Positions 36,812-45,684 of a DNA stretch of 64,000 nucleotides are shown here, piece after piece (within the stretch, counting starts at the first letter, position 1; the number at the start of each line of letters is the position of its first letter). The DNA is taken from NCBI RefSeq assembly GCF_900167565.1, contig NZ_FUZV01000002.1, forward strand, positions 1,054,001-1,118,000. The letters run 5' to 3'. Under the pieces are notes generated by a model. The model saw only the letters and a list, made by a program, of their open reading frames with translations. It did not search any database and was not told the origin of the DNA. Source of the DNA: Pseudoxanthomonas indica. Lineage in GTDB: Bacteria; Pseudomonadota; Gammaproteobacteria; Xanthomonadales; Xanthomonadaceae. Position numbers and translations under genes: made by a program.

Positions 36812-36888
36812 GGCCCCGTAGCTCAGCTGGATAGAGCGTCCCCCTCCTAAGGGGAAGGTCGTGCGTTCGAATCGCGCCGGGGCCGCCA
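36812..36888 (+). tRNA. tRNA-Arg (anticodon CCU)
   Basis: A complete cloverleaf. Acceptor GGCCCCG pairs with CGGGGCC, the D-stem is GCTC/GAGC, the anticodon stem TCCCC/GGGGA holds loop CTCCTAA with anticodon CCT, and the T-stem is GTGCG/CGCGC around TTCGAAT. The discriminator is G and the CCA is encoded. Six T at 36889-36894 follow directly and may serve in termination. It reads the rare AGG codon. Confidence 0.97.
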
Positions 36889-37006
36889 TTTTTTCCTGCA
36901 TCCGCGCATGCAACGCGATCCCGGCGGACTCGGTTGCCATTGCAACTTTCGTGATGTCGCAGCGCAGCACTTGACAGCCCACCGAGTCATCGTGTCCTCT
37001 ACGGTG

Positions 37007-37084
37007 ATGCGCTCTCCCGCAACCACTATCACGACCACCATTACCACCCCCATTAGCAGGGTGCGGCTGGTTGTGTTCGCGTAA
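37007..37084 (+). CDS. thrL: Threonine operon leader peptide
   Basis: A 25-residue ORF starting at the ATG at 37007 and ending with TAA. Residues 6-16 read TTITTTITTPI: seven Thr and three Ile among eleven, very close in character to E. coli ThrL. It precedes thrA by 88 bases. Translation through these codons would sense charged tRNA-Thr and tRNA-Ile, as in the enteric thr operon. The ORF is too short for routine gene finding. No strong ribosome site is visible before the ATG, so translation is inferred from the codon run and the flanking hairpins. Confidence 0.85.
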   Translation: MRSPATTITTTITTPISRVRLVVFA

Positions 37085-37125
37085 TTCGCAAACCACGGCC
37101 CCGCACCCGAATCAGGATGCGGGGG
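37059..37125 (+). promoter_or_regulatory. Threonine attenuator: competing hairpins
   Basis: GGGTGCGG (37059-37066, just past the Thr/Ile codons) is perfectly complementary to CCGCACCC (37101-37108). The latter overlaps the left arm of a second hairpin, CCCCGCA (37099-37105) with TGCGGGG (37118-37124). The two pairings exclude each other, as antiterminator and terminator do. There is no T-run after the second hairpin, so the final step may be a weak terminator or translational control of thrA. Confidence 0.7.
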
Positions 37126-37172
37126 AACCCAAAGTCCTGATGCGCGTAACGGGTCTCAACGAGGCTCCGTCG

Positions 37173-39677
37173 ATGTCCAGCAATGCCGCCGTTCCACCCG
37201 CGCAGTCCCCCGCAGCACTGTCGCGTACCATCGTCCACAAGTTCGGTGGTACCTCGGTAGCCGACGCCGAACGCTATCGCCATGTCGCCCAGTTGCTGCT
37301 GGCGCGCGAAGAGAGCGAGCAGATCACCGTGGTCTCGGCCATGAAGGGCGTGACCGACGGCTTGATCCAGCTGGCCGAGATGGCTTCCGGCAACCTGGCC
37401 GAATGGCGCGAGCGTTGGCATGACCTGCGCGCACGTCATCGCGGCGCGGCCGTGGCCTTGTTGTCGGAGAACGCCGGCCCGACCCTGGAGTGGATGGATC
37501 AGCGCTTTGAGCAGCTGGCCGAAGTGCTGGCGGCGCTGGCGGTCATCGGCGAGTTGCCGAAAGAAGTGCTGGACCGGGTGCAGGGCATGGGCGAAGTGTT
37601 CTCCGCGCGCCTGCTGGGCGACTACCTGAGCGCCTGCGGCGAAGACTGTGCGGTGCTGGATGCACGCGACATCCTCATCGTGGATCGCGGTGATCTGGGC
37701 GTGGACGTGGACTGGCTGCAGAGCGCGCAGCGCCTGGCCGACTGGCGCAAGGCCCATCAGCAACAGCGCGTGGTGGTCACCGGCTTCGTCGCCCGTGATC
37801 GCAGCGGTCGCATCACCACCTTGGGACGCAACGGCAGCGACTACAGCGGCGCCATTTTCGCCGCGCTGTTCAATGCCGACGAACTGCATATCTGGACCGA
37901 TGTCGATGGCGTGCTGTCCGCCGACCCGCGGGTGGTGCCCGAAGCGGTGCAGCTGAGCGCATTGAGCTATGACGAAGCCTGCGAGCTGGCGTACTTCGGC
38001 GCCAAGGTGGTGCACCCGCAGACCATGTCGCCGGCGATCGAGCGTGGACTGCCGATCATCATCCGCAACACCTTCCATCCCGAACATCCGGGTACCCGCA
38101 TCACTGCCGAGCGTGACGGCAGCGGACCGGTCAAGGGCCTGACCCTGAGCCCGGATCTGGCCATCATCAATCTGGAAGGAACCGGTCTGATTGGCGTGCC
38201 CGGCACGGCCGAGCGCGTGTTCGCCGCGCTGCGCGATGCGCGCGTGTCGGTGGTGATGATCTCGCAGGGCTCGTCGGAGCATTCGATCTGCTGCGTGGTC
38301 AAGAGTGCCGAAGCCCAACGCGCTCAAGCCGCCCTGCTCAATGCCTTTGCGCATGAGTTGACGATTGGCCAGGTGCAGCGCGTGCAACGCACCGATGGCG
38401 TCAGCGTGCTGGCCGCCGTCGGCGATGGCATGGCCGGCCAACCGGGCGTGGCGGCGCGCCTGTTCGAATCATTGGGCCGGGCGCAGGTCAACATCCTGGC
38501 GATTGCGCAGGGTTCTTCCGAACGCAACATTTCGGTGGCCATCGGCGGCGCCGACGCCACCAAGGCGCTGCGCGCGGCGCATGCCGGCTTCTGGCTGTCG
38601 CCGCAGACCTTTTCGGTTGGCGTGATTGGACCGGGCAATGTCGGCGCCACGCTGATTGACCAACTGCGCGCGGCGCAGCCGCAGCTGTTGGGCAAGGCCA
38701 ACCTGGATCTGCGCCTGCGCGCGATCGCGTCCAGCCGCAGCATGTTGCTGGATGAGCGCGGCATCGGCGATGACTGGCGGGAGCGCTTCGCACAGAACGG
38801 CCAGGCCGCCGATTTGGATGCGTTCACCGCACACCTGTTGTCGGCACATTTGCCGCACGCGGTGATCGTCGACTGCAGCGCCAGCGCCGAGGTGGCCGAT
38901 CGCTACGCGGGCTGGCTGGCGGCAGGCATCCACGTGGTGACGCCGAACAAGCAGGCCGGCGCGGGTGGCTGGGATCGCTATCGCGACATCCACGACGCGG
39001 CATCCGGCAGCGGCGCACGCTTCCGCTATGAAGCCACGGTGGGCGCGGGACTGCCGGTCATTTCGACGCTGCGGGATCTGCTGGATACCGGCGATGCGGT
39101 GGTGTCGGTGGAAGGCATCCTGTCCGGCACGCTGGCCTGGCTGTTCAACCGCTACGACGGCAGCGTGCCGTTTTCGCAACTGGTCACCGAAGCGCGTGGC
39201 CTGGGCTACACCGAACCGGATCCGCGCGACGATCTTTCCGGCACGGACGTTGCGCGCAAACTGGTGATCCTGGCGCGTGAAGCCGGACGCACCCTGGCCC
39301 TGGAGGACGTGCAGGTGGAAAGCCTAGTGCCCGAGTCCCTGCGTGGCGCCAGCGTGGAGGATTTCCTCGGCCGGCTGGAGGAAGTCGACGCCGGCTTTGC
39401 CGAACGACTGTCGAGTGCGCGCGCCGCCGGCCAGGTGCTGCGTTACGTGGCGCGCCTGGACGGCGAAGGCCGCGCCAGCGTGGGCCTGGTGGCGTTGCCG
39501 GAAGCGCATGCCTTCGCCAACCTGCGTCTGACCGACAACATCGTGCAGTTCCGCACCCGTCGCTACTGCGACAATCCTTTGATCGTGCAGGGTCCGGGCG
39601 CGGGCCCGGAAGTGACCGCGGCCGGTGTGTTCGCCGACCTGTTGCGGGTGGCCGCTGGCCAGGGAGCCAAGTTGTGA
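37173..39677 (+). CDS. thrA: Bifunctional aspartokinase I / homoserine dehydrogenase I
   Basis: An 834-residue fusion enzyme. The N-terminal aspartokinase domain begins with KFGGTS (K23) and ends near residue 310; two ACT regulatory domains follow (about 335-475), with the NAD-binding [13 protein letters not shown] of homoserine dehydrogenase from about 483. [15 protein letters not shown] is the catalytic segment of the dehydrogenase. It performs the first and third steps from aspartate to threonine and is normally inhibited by threonine. I chose the ATG at 37173, which has GAGG eight bases upstream; the ATG at 37140 is an alternative. thrB overlaps its stop. Confidence 0.96.
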   Translation: MSSNAAVPPAQSPAALSRTIVHKFGGTSVADAERYRHVAQLLLAREESEQITVVSAMKGVTDGLIQLAEMASGNLAEWRERWHDLRARHRGAAVALLSENAGPTLEWMDQRFEQLAEVLAALAVIGELPKEVLDRVQGMGEVFSARLLGDYLSACGEDCAVLDARDILIVDRGDLGVDVDWLQSAQRLADWRKAHQQQRVVVTGFVARDRSGRITTLGRNGSDYSGAIFAALFNADELHIWTDVDGVLSADPRVVPEAVQLSALSYDEACELAYFGAKVVHPQTMSPAIERGLPIIIRNTFHPEHPGTRITAERDGSGPVKGLTLSPDLAIINLEGTGLIGVPGTAERVFAALRDARVSVVMISQGSSEHSICCVVKSAEAQRAQAALLNAFAHELTIGQVQRVQRTDGVSVLAAVGDGMAGQPGVAARLFESLGRAQVNILAIAQGSSERNISVAIGGADATKALRAAHAGFWLSPQTFSVGVIGPGNVGATLIDQLRAAQPQLLGKANLDLRLRAIASSRSMLLDERGIGDDWRERFAQNGQAADLDAFTAHLLSAHLPHAVIVDCSASAEVADRYAGWLAAGIHVVTPNKQAGAGGWDRYRDIHDAASGSGARFRYEATVGAGLPVISTLRDLLDTGDAVVSVEGILSGTLAWLFNRYDGSVPFSQLVTEARGLGYTEPDPRDDLSGTDVARKLVILAREAGRTLALEDVQVESLVPESLRGASVEDFLGRLEEVDAGFAERLSSARAAGQVLRYVARLDGEGRASVGLVALPEAHAFANLRLTDNIVQFRTRRYCDNPLIVQGPGAGPEVTAAGVFADLLRVAAGQGAKL

Positions 39678-40606
39678 CGGAGGCAGGCAGGGTGGAAGCA
39701 CGCGCGTTTTCGCCGGCCTCGGTCGGCAACGTCGGAGTCGGTTTCGACATCCTGGGCCACGTCATCGAAGGCGTCGGCGATACGGTGACGGTGCGCCGCA
39801 TCGACACGCCGGAGGTACGCATCGCCGCCATCCGCGGCACCACCGTCGACTTGCCCTTGGATGCGCCCGGCAACACGGCCGGTGCCGCACTGCTGTCATT
39901 GCGTGAGGCGTTGCAGGCGCCGATTGGTTTCGAGATCGAAATCGAGAAAGGCATTGCCCTGGGTTCCGGCATGGGCGGCTCGGCGGCGTCATGCGTGGCG
40001 GCACTGGTCGCGGCCAATGCGCTGCTGCCGCAGCCACTGACGCCGGCGGAACTGTATCCGCATGCGCTGGTGGGCGAGGCGGTGGCCAGTGGCGGCAAGC
40101 ACGGCGACAACCTCGGGCCGATGTTGTTGGGCGGGCTGGTGCTCTCCACCGCGGACCGGCTGGTGCCGATTCCGGTGCCGGCTGCCTGGCATAGCGTTTT
40201 GGTGCATCCCGAGGCGATCCTGGAGACACGCCGCGCGCGCGCCGCCCTGGCCGGTGATTACGCGCTGTCTGATTTCGTGGCACAGAGCGCCAACCTGGCC
40301 TTGGTGTTGGCCGGCTGCCATGCCGGTGATGCGGAGTTGGTGCGTGCGGGCTTGCGTGACGTGCTGGTGGAGCCGCGGCGGGCGCCGTTGATCGTCGGCT
40401 TTGCCGAGGCCAAGCGAGCGGCAATGGAAGCCGGCGCGATGGGCGCCAGCATCTCCGGCGCAGGGCCGAGTGTGTTCGCGTGGTTCGAATCGCGCGAGCA
40501 GGCGGCGCTGGCGGCACCCGCCATCCAGGCCGCCTTTATCGACGCGGGCTTTGAAAGCCAGGCCTGGGTATCGCCGATTGCCGCGGCCCCGGCGCGCTTG
40601 TTGTAG
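39674..40606 (+). CDS. thrB: Homoserine kinase (GHMP family)
   Basis: A 310-residue GHMP kinase. The N-terminal [16 protein letters not shown] and the ATP loop [20 protein letters not shown] are diagnostic, and [13 protein letters not shown] is the third conserved motif. It phosphorylates homoserine. The start is GTG at 39674, which overlaps the thrA stop by four bases, with AGGGAG eight bases upstream. It sits between thrA and thrC in the classical order. Confidence 0.96.
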   Translation: MTEAGRVEARAFSPASVGNVGVGFDILGHVIEGVGDTVTVRRIDTPEVRIAAIRGTTVDLPLDAPGNTAGAALLSLREALQAPIGFEIEIEKGIALGSGMGGSAASCVAALVAANALLPQPLTPAELYPHALVGEAVASGGKHGDNLGPMLLGGLVLSTADRLVPIPVPAAWHSVLVHPEAILETRRARAALAGDYALSDFVAQSANLALVLAGCHAGDAELVRAGLRDVLVEPRRAPLIVGFAEAKRAAMEAGAMGASISGAGPSVFAWFESREQAALAAPAIQAAFIDAGFESQAWVSPIAAAPARLL

Positions 40607-40685
40607 CGCGATAGCGCCGTTCGCCAATGTTGGCGGCAACGGCGCCGATTCCGCTTTCTCTCACTTCTTGAGTCGAACTTTCCAG

Positions 40686-41981
40686 ATGAACTTCATCTCC
40701 ACCCGACACGCGGCTCCGGCCGCTTCCCTGAGCCAGGCCATCGCGGCGGGCTTGGCGCCTGATGGCGGCCTGTACGTGCCGGAAACCCTGCCCGCAGCGC
40801 AAACACTTGCGGCAGGCGCTGACCTGGCCGGTTCCGCCAGCGCCGCCTTGCAGCCTTTCTTTGCCGGCGATCCATTGGGCAACGAGCTGCCGGCCATTTG
40901 CCGCGAGGCATTCGACTTCGATGTGCCGCTGCTGCCGTTGGCGACGGCCGGCGATTACGTGCTCGAACTCTTCCATGGCCCCACCGCGGCATTCAAGGAT
41001 GTGGGCGCACGCTTCCTCGCGGCCTGCCTGGCGCGCCTGCGTCGCGACAGCGACACCCCGCTGACGATCCTGGTGGCCACCTCCGGCGACACCGGCGCGG
41101 CCGTGGCCGCTGCCTTCCACAAACAGCCGGGATTGCGTGTGGTGGTGCTGTATCCGGATGGCCGCGTTTCGCCGCGACAGGCGCACCAGTTGGGATGCTT
41201 CGGCGACAACATCACCGCCCTGCGCGTGGCCGGCACCTTTGACGACTGCCAGGCCATGGTCAAACAGGCGCTCAACGACGAAGCGCTGCAACAGCAGGTG
41301 CCGATGAGTTCGGCCAACAGCATCAGCCTGGGTCGGCTGCTGCCCCAGATGACCTACTACGTGCATGCCGCCGGCCAACATCATGCGCAGACGGGCAGGG
41401 TGCTGAACTTCGTCATTCCCACCGGCAACCTGGGCAATGCCATGGCGGCGATTCTGGCGCGCGAGCTGGGTGCGCCGATTGGCCGCATCGTGCTGGCCAC
41501 CAATGCCAATCGTGTATTGCCCGATTACTTCGCCGGCGGCGAGTACACGCCGCGCACCAGCGTGGCCACCATCGCCAATGCGATGGACGTGGGCGCGCCG
41601 AGCAACTTCGAACGCCTGCGCTGGCTCTATCGCGGCGATGACAAGGCATTGCGAGCGGCGTTCACCGCGGTCACCGTGGACGACGCCACGATTCGCGCCA
41701 CCATCGCGCAGCGTCATGCCGACTACGGCGAGACGTTCTGCCCGCATACCGCCACCGCCGTGCATGTACTGGCGACATTGCGCGATCAGGGCGAAGGCGG
41801 CGACTGGGCCGTGGCGGCGACGGCGCACCCGGCCAAGTTCGAAAGCATCGTCGAGCCGTTGATTGGCAGCGGCGTGGAGGTGCCGCCGGCGCTGGCGCAC
41901 CTGCTGGGACGGCCCGCGCACGCTGAACCGCTGGCGGCCGACTACCAGGCCTTGCGGGCGCGCCTGCTGGCGTTATCCTGA
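40686..41981 (+). CDS. thrC: Threonine synthase
   Basis: A 431-residue PLP enzyme. The N-terminus MNFISTRHAAPAASLSQA is typical of the fungal/bacterial long form. The PLP Lys is K104 within PTAAFKDVGARF, and SSANSISLGRLLPQ and PTGNLGNAMA form the substrate and phosphate sites. It converts phosphohomoserine to threonine. Seventy-nine bases separate it from thrB, with no terminator seen. No strong ribosome site precedes the ATG. Four bases after its stop the next gene begins. Confidence 0.96.
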   Translation: MNFISTRHAAPAASLSQAIAAGLAPDGGLYVPETLPAAQTLAAGADLAGSASAALQPFFAGDPLGNELPAICREAFDFDVPLLPLATAGDYVLELFHGPTAAFKDVGARFLAACLARLRRDSDTPLTILVATSGDTGAAVAAAFHKQPGLRVVVLYPDGRVSPRQAHQLGCFGDNITALRVAGTFDDCQAMVKQALNDEALQQQVPMSSANSISLGRLLPQMTYYVHAAGQHHAQTGRVLNFVIPTGNLGNAMAAILARELGAPIGRIVLATNANRVLPDYFAGGEYTPRTSVATIANAMDVGAPSNFERLRWLYRGDDKALRAAFTAVTVDDATIRATIAQRHADYGETFCPHTATAVHVLATLRDQGEGGDWAVAATAHPAKFESIVEPLIGSGVEVPPALAHLLGRPAHAEPLAADYQALRARLLALS

Positions 41982-41985
41982 GCCG

Positions 41986-43011
41986 ATGAACCTTGCTACT
42001 GCGCTCGCGTGTCTGTTGATCCCGGCCGGACTTGTTCCGGCCGGGATCGTCATGGCGCAGGCGCAGGTGTCCAGTGGCCTGAACGCGCTCGATGTCCGCG
42101 ATCTGAAGCCGGGGCAGTTCATCTGGGCGCCGCAGGTGGCGCCCGAGGGTCCGGTGGTGCTGGTGGTCAGCCTGGACGAACAACGGGCCTACGCGTACCG
42201 CAACGGCATGGCGATTGGCGTGAGCACCATCAGTTCCGGCAAGCCGGGCAAGGACACGCCCACCGGCGTGTTCACGATTCTGCAGAAGAACAAGGACCAC
42301 CGCTCCAACCTCTACAACAATGCGCCGATGCCCTACATGCAGCGGCTCACCTGGGACGGTATCGCACTGCACGGTGGCAGCCTGCCGGGTTATCCGGCCT
42401 CGCATGGCTGCGTGCGTCTGCCGCAGGCGTTTGCCGAAAAGCTGTTCGCCATCACCCGCCATGGCGACACCGTGGTGGTGGCCAACGCCAAGGCCGCGCC
42501 GGCCAGCGTCGTGCACCCGGCGGTGCTGGCCCCGGTCACCCAGACCGGCCAGGTGCACGGCCGGACGTTCGATGAGTACGAAGTGTTCTGGGACGAGGCG
42601 GCGCCTGCCACGGGCCCATTGAGCATTCTGGTGAGCCTGTACGACAACCGTGTCTCGGTGTTGCGCAATGGCGTGCTGATTGGCTCGGCGCCGCTGCAGA
42701 AGGTCAATGACGTGGCGCTGCATGGCAGCGTGCTGCTGGTGATGACCACCGAGATGGAAGACATCCCGAGCTTCCTGGACAAGGGCCAGCGCCAGCATCG
42801 CTGGGTGGCCCATCGGGTGTTGGGCGAGGAAGGCGTGGAGATGCCGTCGCTGGCGCAATTGAGCAGCGCCTACTGGGTCCCCGACGCGTTTTCGCGCAAG
42901 CTGTATGCCATACTGCAACCCGGCACGACCGTATTGATTTCGGATTTGCCCGGGGTTCGCGGAACCACAGCCGAACGCGCGACCGAACCGGTCTTGGAAT
43001 CCGCGCCGTAA
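41986..43011 (+). CDS. L,D-transpeptidase (YkuD domain), exported
   Basis: A 341-residue protein with a signal peptide (cleavage after about residue 25). The YkuD catalytic motif HGGSLPGYPASHGCVRL carries nucleophile C142. A second half (about 190-330) appears to repeat a partial YkuD-like fold (SILVSLYDNRVSVLRNGVLIG), but lacks a SHGC motif. Such enzymes form 3-3 crosslinks in peptidoglycan or attach lipoproteins. It starts four bases after thrC, so it may be transcribed with the threonine operon by proximity; a functional link is not obvious. Confidence 0.88.
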   Translation: MNLATALACLLIPAGLVPAGIVMAQAQVSSGLNALDVRDLKPGQFIWAPQVAPEGPVVLVVSLDEQRAYAYRNGMAIGVSTISSGKPGKDTPTGVFTILQKNKDHRSNLYNNAPMPYMQRLTWDGIALHGGSLPGYPASHGCVRLPQAFAEKLFAITRHGDTVVVANAKAAPASVVHPAVLAPVTQTGQVHGRTFDEYEVFWDEAAPATGPLSILVSLYDNRVSVLRNGVLIGSAPLQKVNDVALHGSVLLVMTTEMEDIPSFLDKGQRQHRWVAHRVLGEEGVEMPSLAQLSSAYWVPDAFSRKLYAILQPGTTVLISDLPGVRGTTAERATEPVLESAP

Positions 43012-43081
43012 GGCCCCATCCTCGTCTTCGCGACCGCCAGCGGAATGGCACCCGCAGCCCCTGTCACTGCCGTTCCGACTC

Positions 43082-43813
43082 ATGTCTCTAGTACGCGTCC
43101 TGCTGATTCCAGCCACCCTGGCGTTGACCGCCACCCTGATTCCCTCGCTTCGCGCTCAGTCGCTGGTCGACACGCCGCTGGTCGATCGACTGGCGCGCAC
43201 GGCGCCCAAACTGGATCGCAAGGTGCTTGGCCTGGCCACGCAGGCGCTGTCGTGCAGCCTGCGCCGTGGTGATCGCCTGCCACCGACCTTGAGCGTGATT
43301 GATTACTCGCGTCCTTCCACCCAGCCGCGGCTGTGGGTCTTCGATCTGGCGCAGTCACGCCTGCTGTTTGAAGAATGGGTGGCGCATGGCCGCAATACCG
43401 GCGAAAACCTCGCCAGCAAGTTTTCCAATCGCAACGGCAGTTTCATGTCCAGCCTGGGCGCATTCCGCACCCAGGAATCCTATGTGGGCAACAACGGTTA
43501 CTCGCTACGCCTGGAAGGTCTGGAGCCGGGGTACAACGACCAGGCGCGTTCGCGCGCCATCGTCATGCACGGCGCGCCCTATGTGAGCGAAGTGCTGATC
43601 CGCCAGCAAGGACGCCTCGGCCGCAGCCTGGGCTGTCCGGCCGTGCGCCAGTCCGTGGCCAAGCCGCTGATTGACACCATCCGGGGCGGCTCGTTCGTGT
43701 TCGCCTACTATCCGGATCAGGACTGGCTGCGCCATTCACGCCTGCTGACCACCGATTGCGGTGGCGCCGGAGTGACCGCGGCCAGCACCGCCAGCGTTCA
43801 TTCCAGCCCCTAG
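43082..43813 (+). CDS. Murein L,D-transpeptidase catalytic domain family protein (YkuD-like)
   Basis: A 243-residue exported protein with a signal peptide (cleavage near residue 24). It matches the family with VMHGAPYV and GRSLGCPAVRQ, where C185 is the expected nucleophile. The domain differs from the SHGC form of the upstream gene. The start is the ATG at 43082. It is probably envelope-associated. Two related genes in a row suggest a wall-crosslinking pair. Substrate details are not known. Confidence 0.85.
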   Translation: MSLVRVLLIPATLALTATLIPSLRAQSLVDTPLVDRLARTAPKLDRKVLGLATQALSCSLRRGDRLPPTLSVIDYSRPSTQPRLWVFDLAQSRLLFEEWVAHGRNTGENLASKFSNRNGSFMSSLGAFRTQESYVGNNGYSLRLEGLEPGYNDQARSRAIVMHGAPYVSEVLIRQQGRLGRSLGCPAVRQSVAKPLIDTIRGGSFVFAYYPDQDWLRHSRLLTTDCGGAGVTAASTASVHSSP

Positions 43814-43826
43814 AAGGCCCGCAGCC

Positions 43827-44318
43827 ATGTCCGAGAATCCGCGCCTGACCGTCACCTTGCAGCAGGAACAGGATTTCCAGTTCCGCGTCCACTTCGACGG
43901 CACGGCGATCACGGATTTGCTGACCGACGAAAGCGAGCCGCTGGGGCAGGGCCTGGGCCCCAGTCCCAGCCTGATGTTGACCACGGCGATCGCCAATTGC
44001 CTGTCGGCCAGCCTGTTGTTCGCCCTGCGCAAGTTCAAGAACCAGCCCGGGCCGCTGGTCACCACGGCCACCACGGAACTGGTCCGCAACGAGCAGGGAC
44101 GCCTGCGGATCGGGCATGTCCAGGTCGACATCCAGTTGGCGGAAGCCGCTGCCGCACACGCATCGCTGGAGCGCATCCTGGCCCAGTTCGAGAACTTCTG
44201 TACGGTCACCGAAAGCGTTCGCCATGGCGTGGATGTCGCGGTCAGCATCCGCGATGCCGAAGGCGTGCAGCTGCATGGCGTGGCCCGCCTGGGTGAGGCC
44301 GCGGGCGCCGCGGGCTGA
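43827..44318 (+). CDS. OsmC-family protein
   Basis: A 163-residue protein. The N-terminal half is beta-rich, and a long helix follows with the pattern seen in OsmC/Ohr-like proteins (SLMLTTAIANCLSASLLFALRKF), including Cys51-region residues. OsmC proteins reduce organic peroxides through paired cysteines, but the second catalytic Cys is hard to place: FENFCTVTESV may hold it. Peroxidase activity is possible, not assured. It follows the L,D-transpeptidase genes at 13 bases. Confidence 0.8.
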   Translation: MSENPRLTVTLQQEQDFQFRVHFDGTAITDLLTDESEPLGQGLGPSPSLMLTTAIANCLSASLLFALRKFKNQPGPLVTTATTELVRNEQGRLRIGHVQVDIQLAEAAAAHASLERILAQFENFCTVTESVRHGVDVAVSIRDAEGVQLHGVARLGEAAGAAG

Positions 44319-44366
44319 AAACGCTTCCGCCAGCGTAATGCAGAGCCATGCGCCTTGCCGCATGGC

Positions 44367-45440
44367 ATGATCGGCCCTTCCTTCTTCCACGCCACGGTTG
44401 CCGTGACAGCACCGATCAAAGGCAAGGCCACTTCGCTGGATATCGCCCACCTGGCGGGCGTCTCCCAGCCGACGGTATCGCGCGCGTTGCGTGGCAGCCC
44501 GATGGTCAACGAAGAGACGCGTCGACGCATCCAGGCCATTGCGGCGCAGCTGAATTACAAGGTCGACAAGAACGCCTCCAATCTGCGGCGCCAGCATTCG
44601 GGCACGATCGCGCTGCTGTTCTTCGAAGATCCGACCCCGGATGACTCGCAGATCAATCCGTTCTTCCTGTCGATGCTGGGCTCGATCACCCGCGCCTGCG
44701 CCATGCAGTCCTACGACCTGCTGATCTCGTTCCAACAGCTGTCGACCAACTGGCAGGCTGACTATGAAGACAGCAACAAAGCCGACGGCCTGATCCTGCT
44801 GGGCTATGGCGATTACCTGGAAGCGCAGTCGCGGCTGGAGCAACTGGTGCAGCAGGGCACGCATTTCGTGCGCTGGGGCGCCGTGCTGCCGGGGCAGCCC
44901 GGCATCTCCATTGGTTGCGACAATTTCCAGGGCGGCCACGACATCACCACGCATCTGATTGGGCAGGGGCGTTGCGACATCGCTTTCCTCGGACACGCCT
45001 CGAACCACTATCCCGAGTTCTTCGAACGCTATCGCGGCTACGCGCAGGCCTTGCAGCAGGCCGGCAGTCCGGCGCAGCCATCTTTGCAGGTGGACGCGGT
45101 GACCAGCGAGCAATCCGGATACGAGGCGGTGCAGGAACTACTGCGGCGCAAAGTGCGTTTCAACGCCATCTTCGCTGCCAGTGACCTGATCGCCATTGGC
45201 GCGATGAAGGCCTTGCACGAGCAGGGCAGGCGCGTCCCGGAGGACGTGGCCGTCGCCGGATTCGATGACATCCCGCTGGCGGCGTTCGTCAATCCCGGCC
45301 TGTCCACGGTCCAGCAGGACACCAAGCTGGCCGGCCAGATCCTGGTCCAGAGCCTGCTGCAGCTGATCGATGGCGAGCCGGTGGAAAGCCGCACCATCCC
45401 GGTCAAGCTGACCTTGCGCGGGTCTACGGGCGCGAGCTGA
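44367..45440 (+). CDS. LacI-family transcriptional regulator
   Basis: A 357-residue repressor. The helix-turn-helix reads SLDIAHLAGVSQPTVSRALRG, followed by the hinge and a periplasmic-binding-like effector domain with FDDIPLAAFVNPGLSTV. GTG at 44403 would begin eight residues before the DNA-binding segment and fits LacI proteins well; TTG 44355 is also open. Upstream at about 44319 is GAAAACGCTTCC, a LacI-like operator that may be its own site. The effector is unknown. The maltodextrin locus 6-14 kb downstream is a candidate regulon because its promoter region holds CG-centred palindromes, but the LacI protein could instead respond to another sugar. Confidence 0.88.
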   Translation: MIGPSFFHATVAVTAPIKGKATSLDIAHLAGVSQPTVSRALRGSPMVNEETRRRIQAIAAQLNYKVDKNASNLRRQHSGTIALLFFEDPTPDDSQINPFFLSMLGSITRACAMQSYDLLISFQQLSTNWQADYEDSNKADGLILLGYGDYLEAQSRLEQLVQQGTHFVRWGAVLPGQPGISIGCDNFQGGHDITTHLIGQGRCDIAFLGHASNHYPEFFERYRGYAQALQQAGSPAQPSLQVDAVTSEQSGYEAVQELLRRKVRFNAIFAASDLIAIGAMKALHEQGRRVPEDVAVAGFDDIPLAAFVNPGLSTVQQDTKLAGQILVQSLLQLIDGEPVESRTIPVKLTLRGSTGAS

Positions 45441-45560
45441 GCCGCGTCACTTGGGACGTGGCCGACTGACGCCGTGCAAGCCGGCGGCGCGCTGGCGGGA
45501 GCCCTGCCAGGCGACGTCGTGGCAGCGCTGCCTGCGACGCAACGTCACATCAAAGTGCAT

Positions 45561-45574
45561 TGCCTGAACAGGCA
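45561..45574. repeat. Inverted repeat TGCCTG-AA-CAGGCA upstream of the siderophore receptor
   Basis: A six-base perfect inverted repeat with a two-base centre. It lies between the LacI gene and the Fur-like box. It could be a regulator site or a weak hairpin; no T-run follows. Confidence 0.35.
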
Positions 45575-45584
45575 TGCACGTCTA

Positions 45585-45604
45585 AGATAGGAATCGTTCT
45601 TATT
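45585..45604 (+). promoter_or_regulatory. Fur-box-like site
   Basis: AGATAGGAATCGTTCTTATT is centred on a symmetric ATAGGAAT-C-GTTCTTAT core and resembles the GAATNATTC type of Fur site. It lies about 81 bases before the siderophore receptor start. Confidence 0.5.
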
Positions 45605-45684
45605 TGAGAGCCGGCCGCATTGGCCGGTTCCCGCGGCCAAACCCCTGGGTGCGCCGTCAACTTTTCCATCTCAAGGCCCATGCC

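Noticed and set aside
36889..37006. A promoter for the thr operon at TTGACA (36971-36976)
   Set aside because: The -35 is perfect, but no -10 is found at 16-18 bases downstream, so I do not list it as a promoter.
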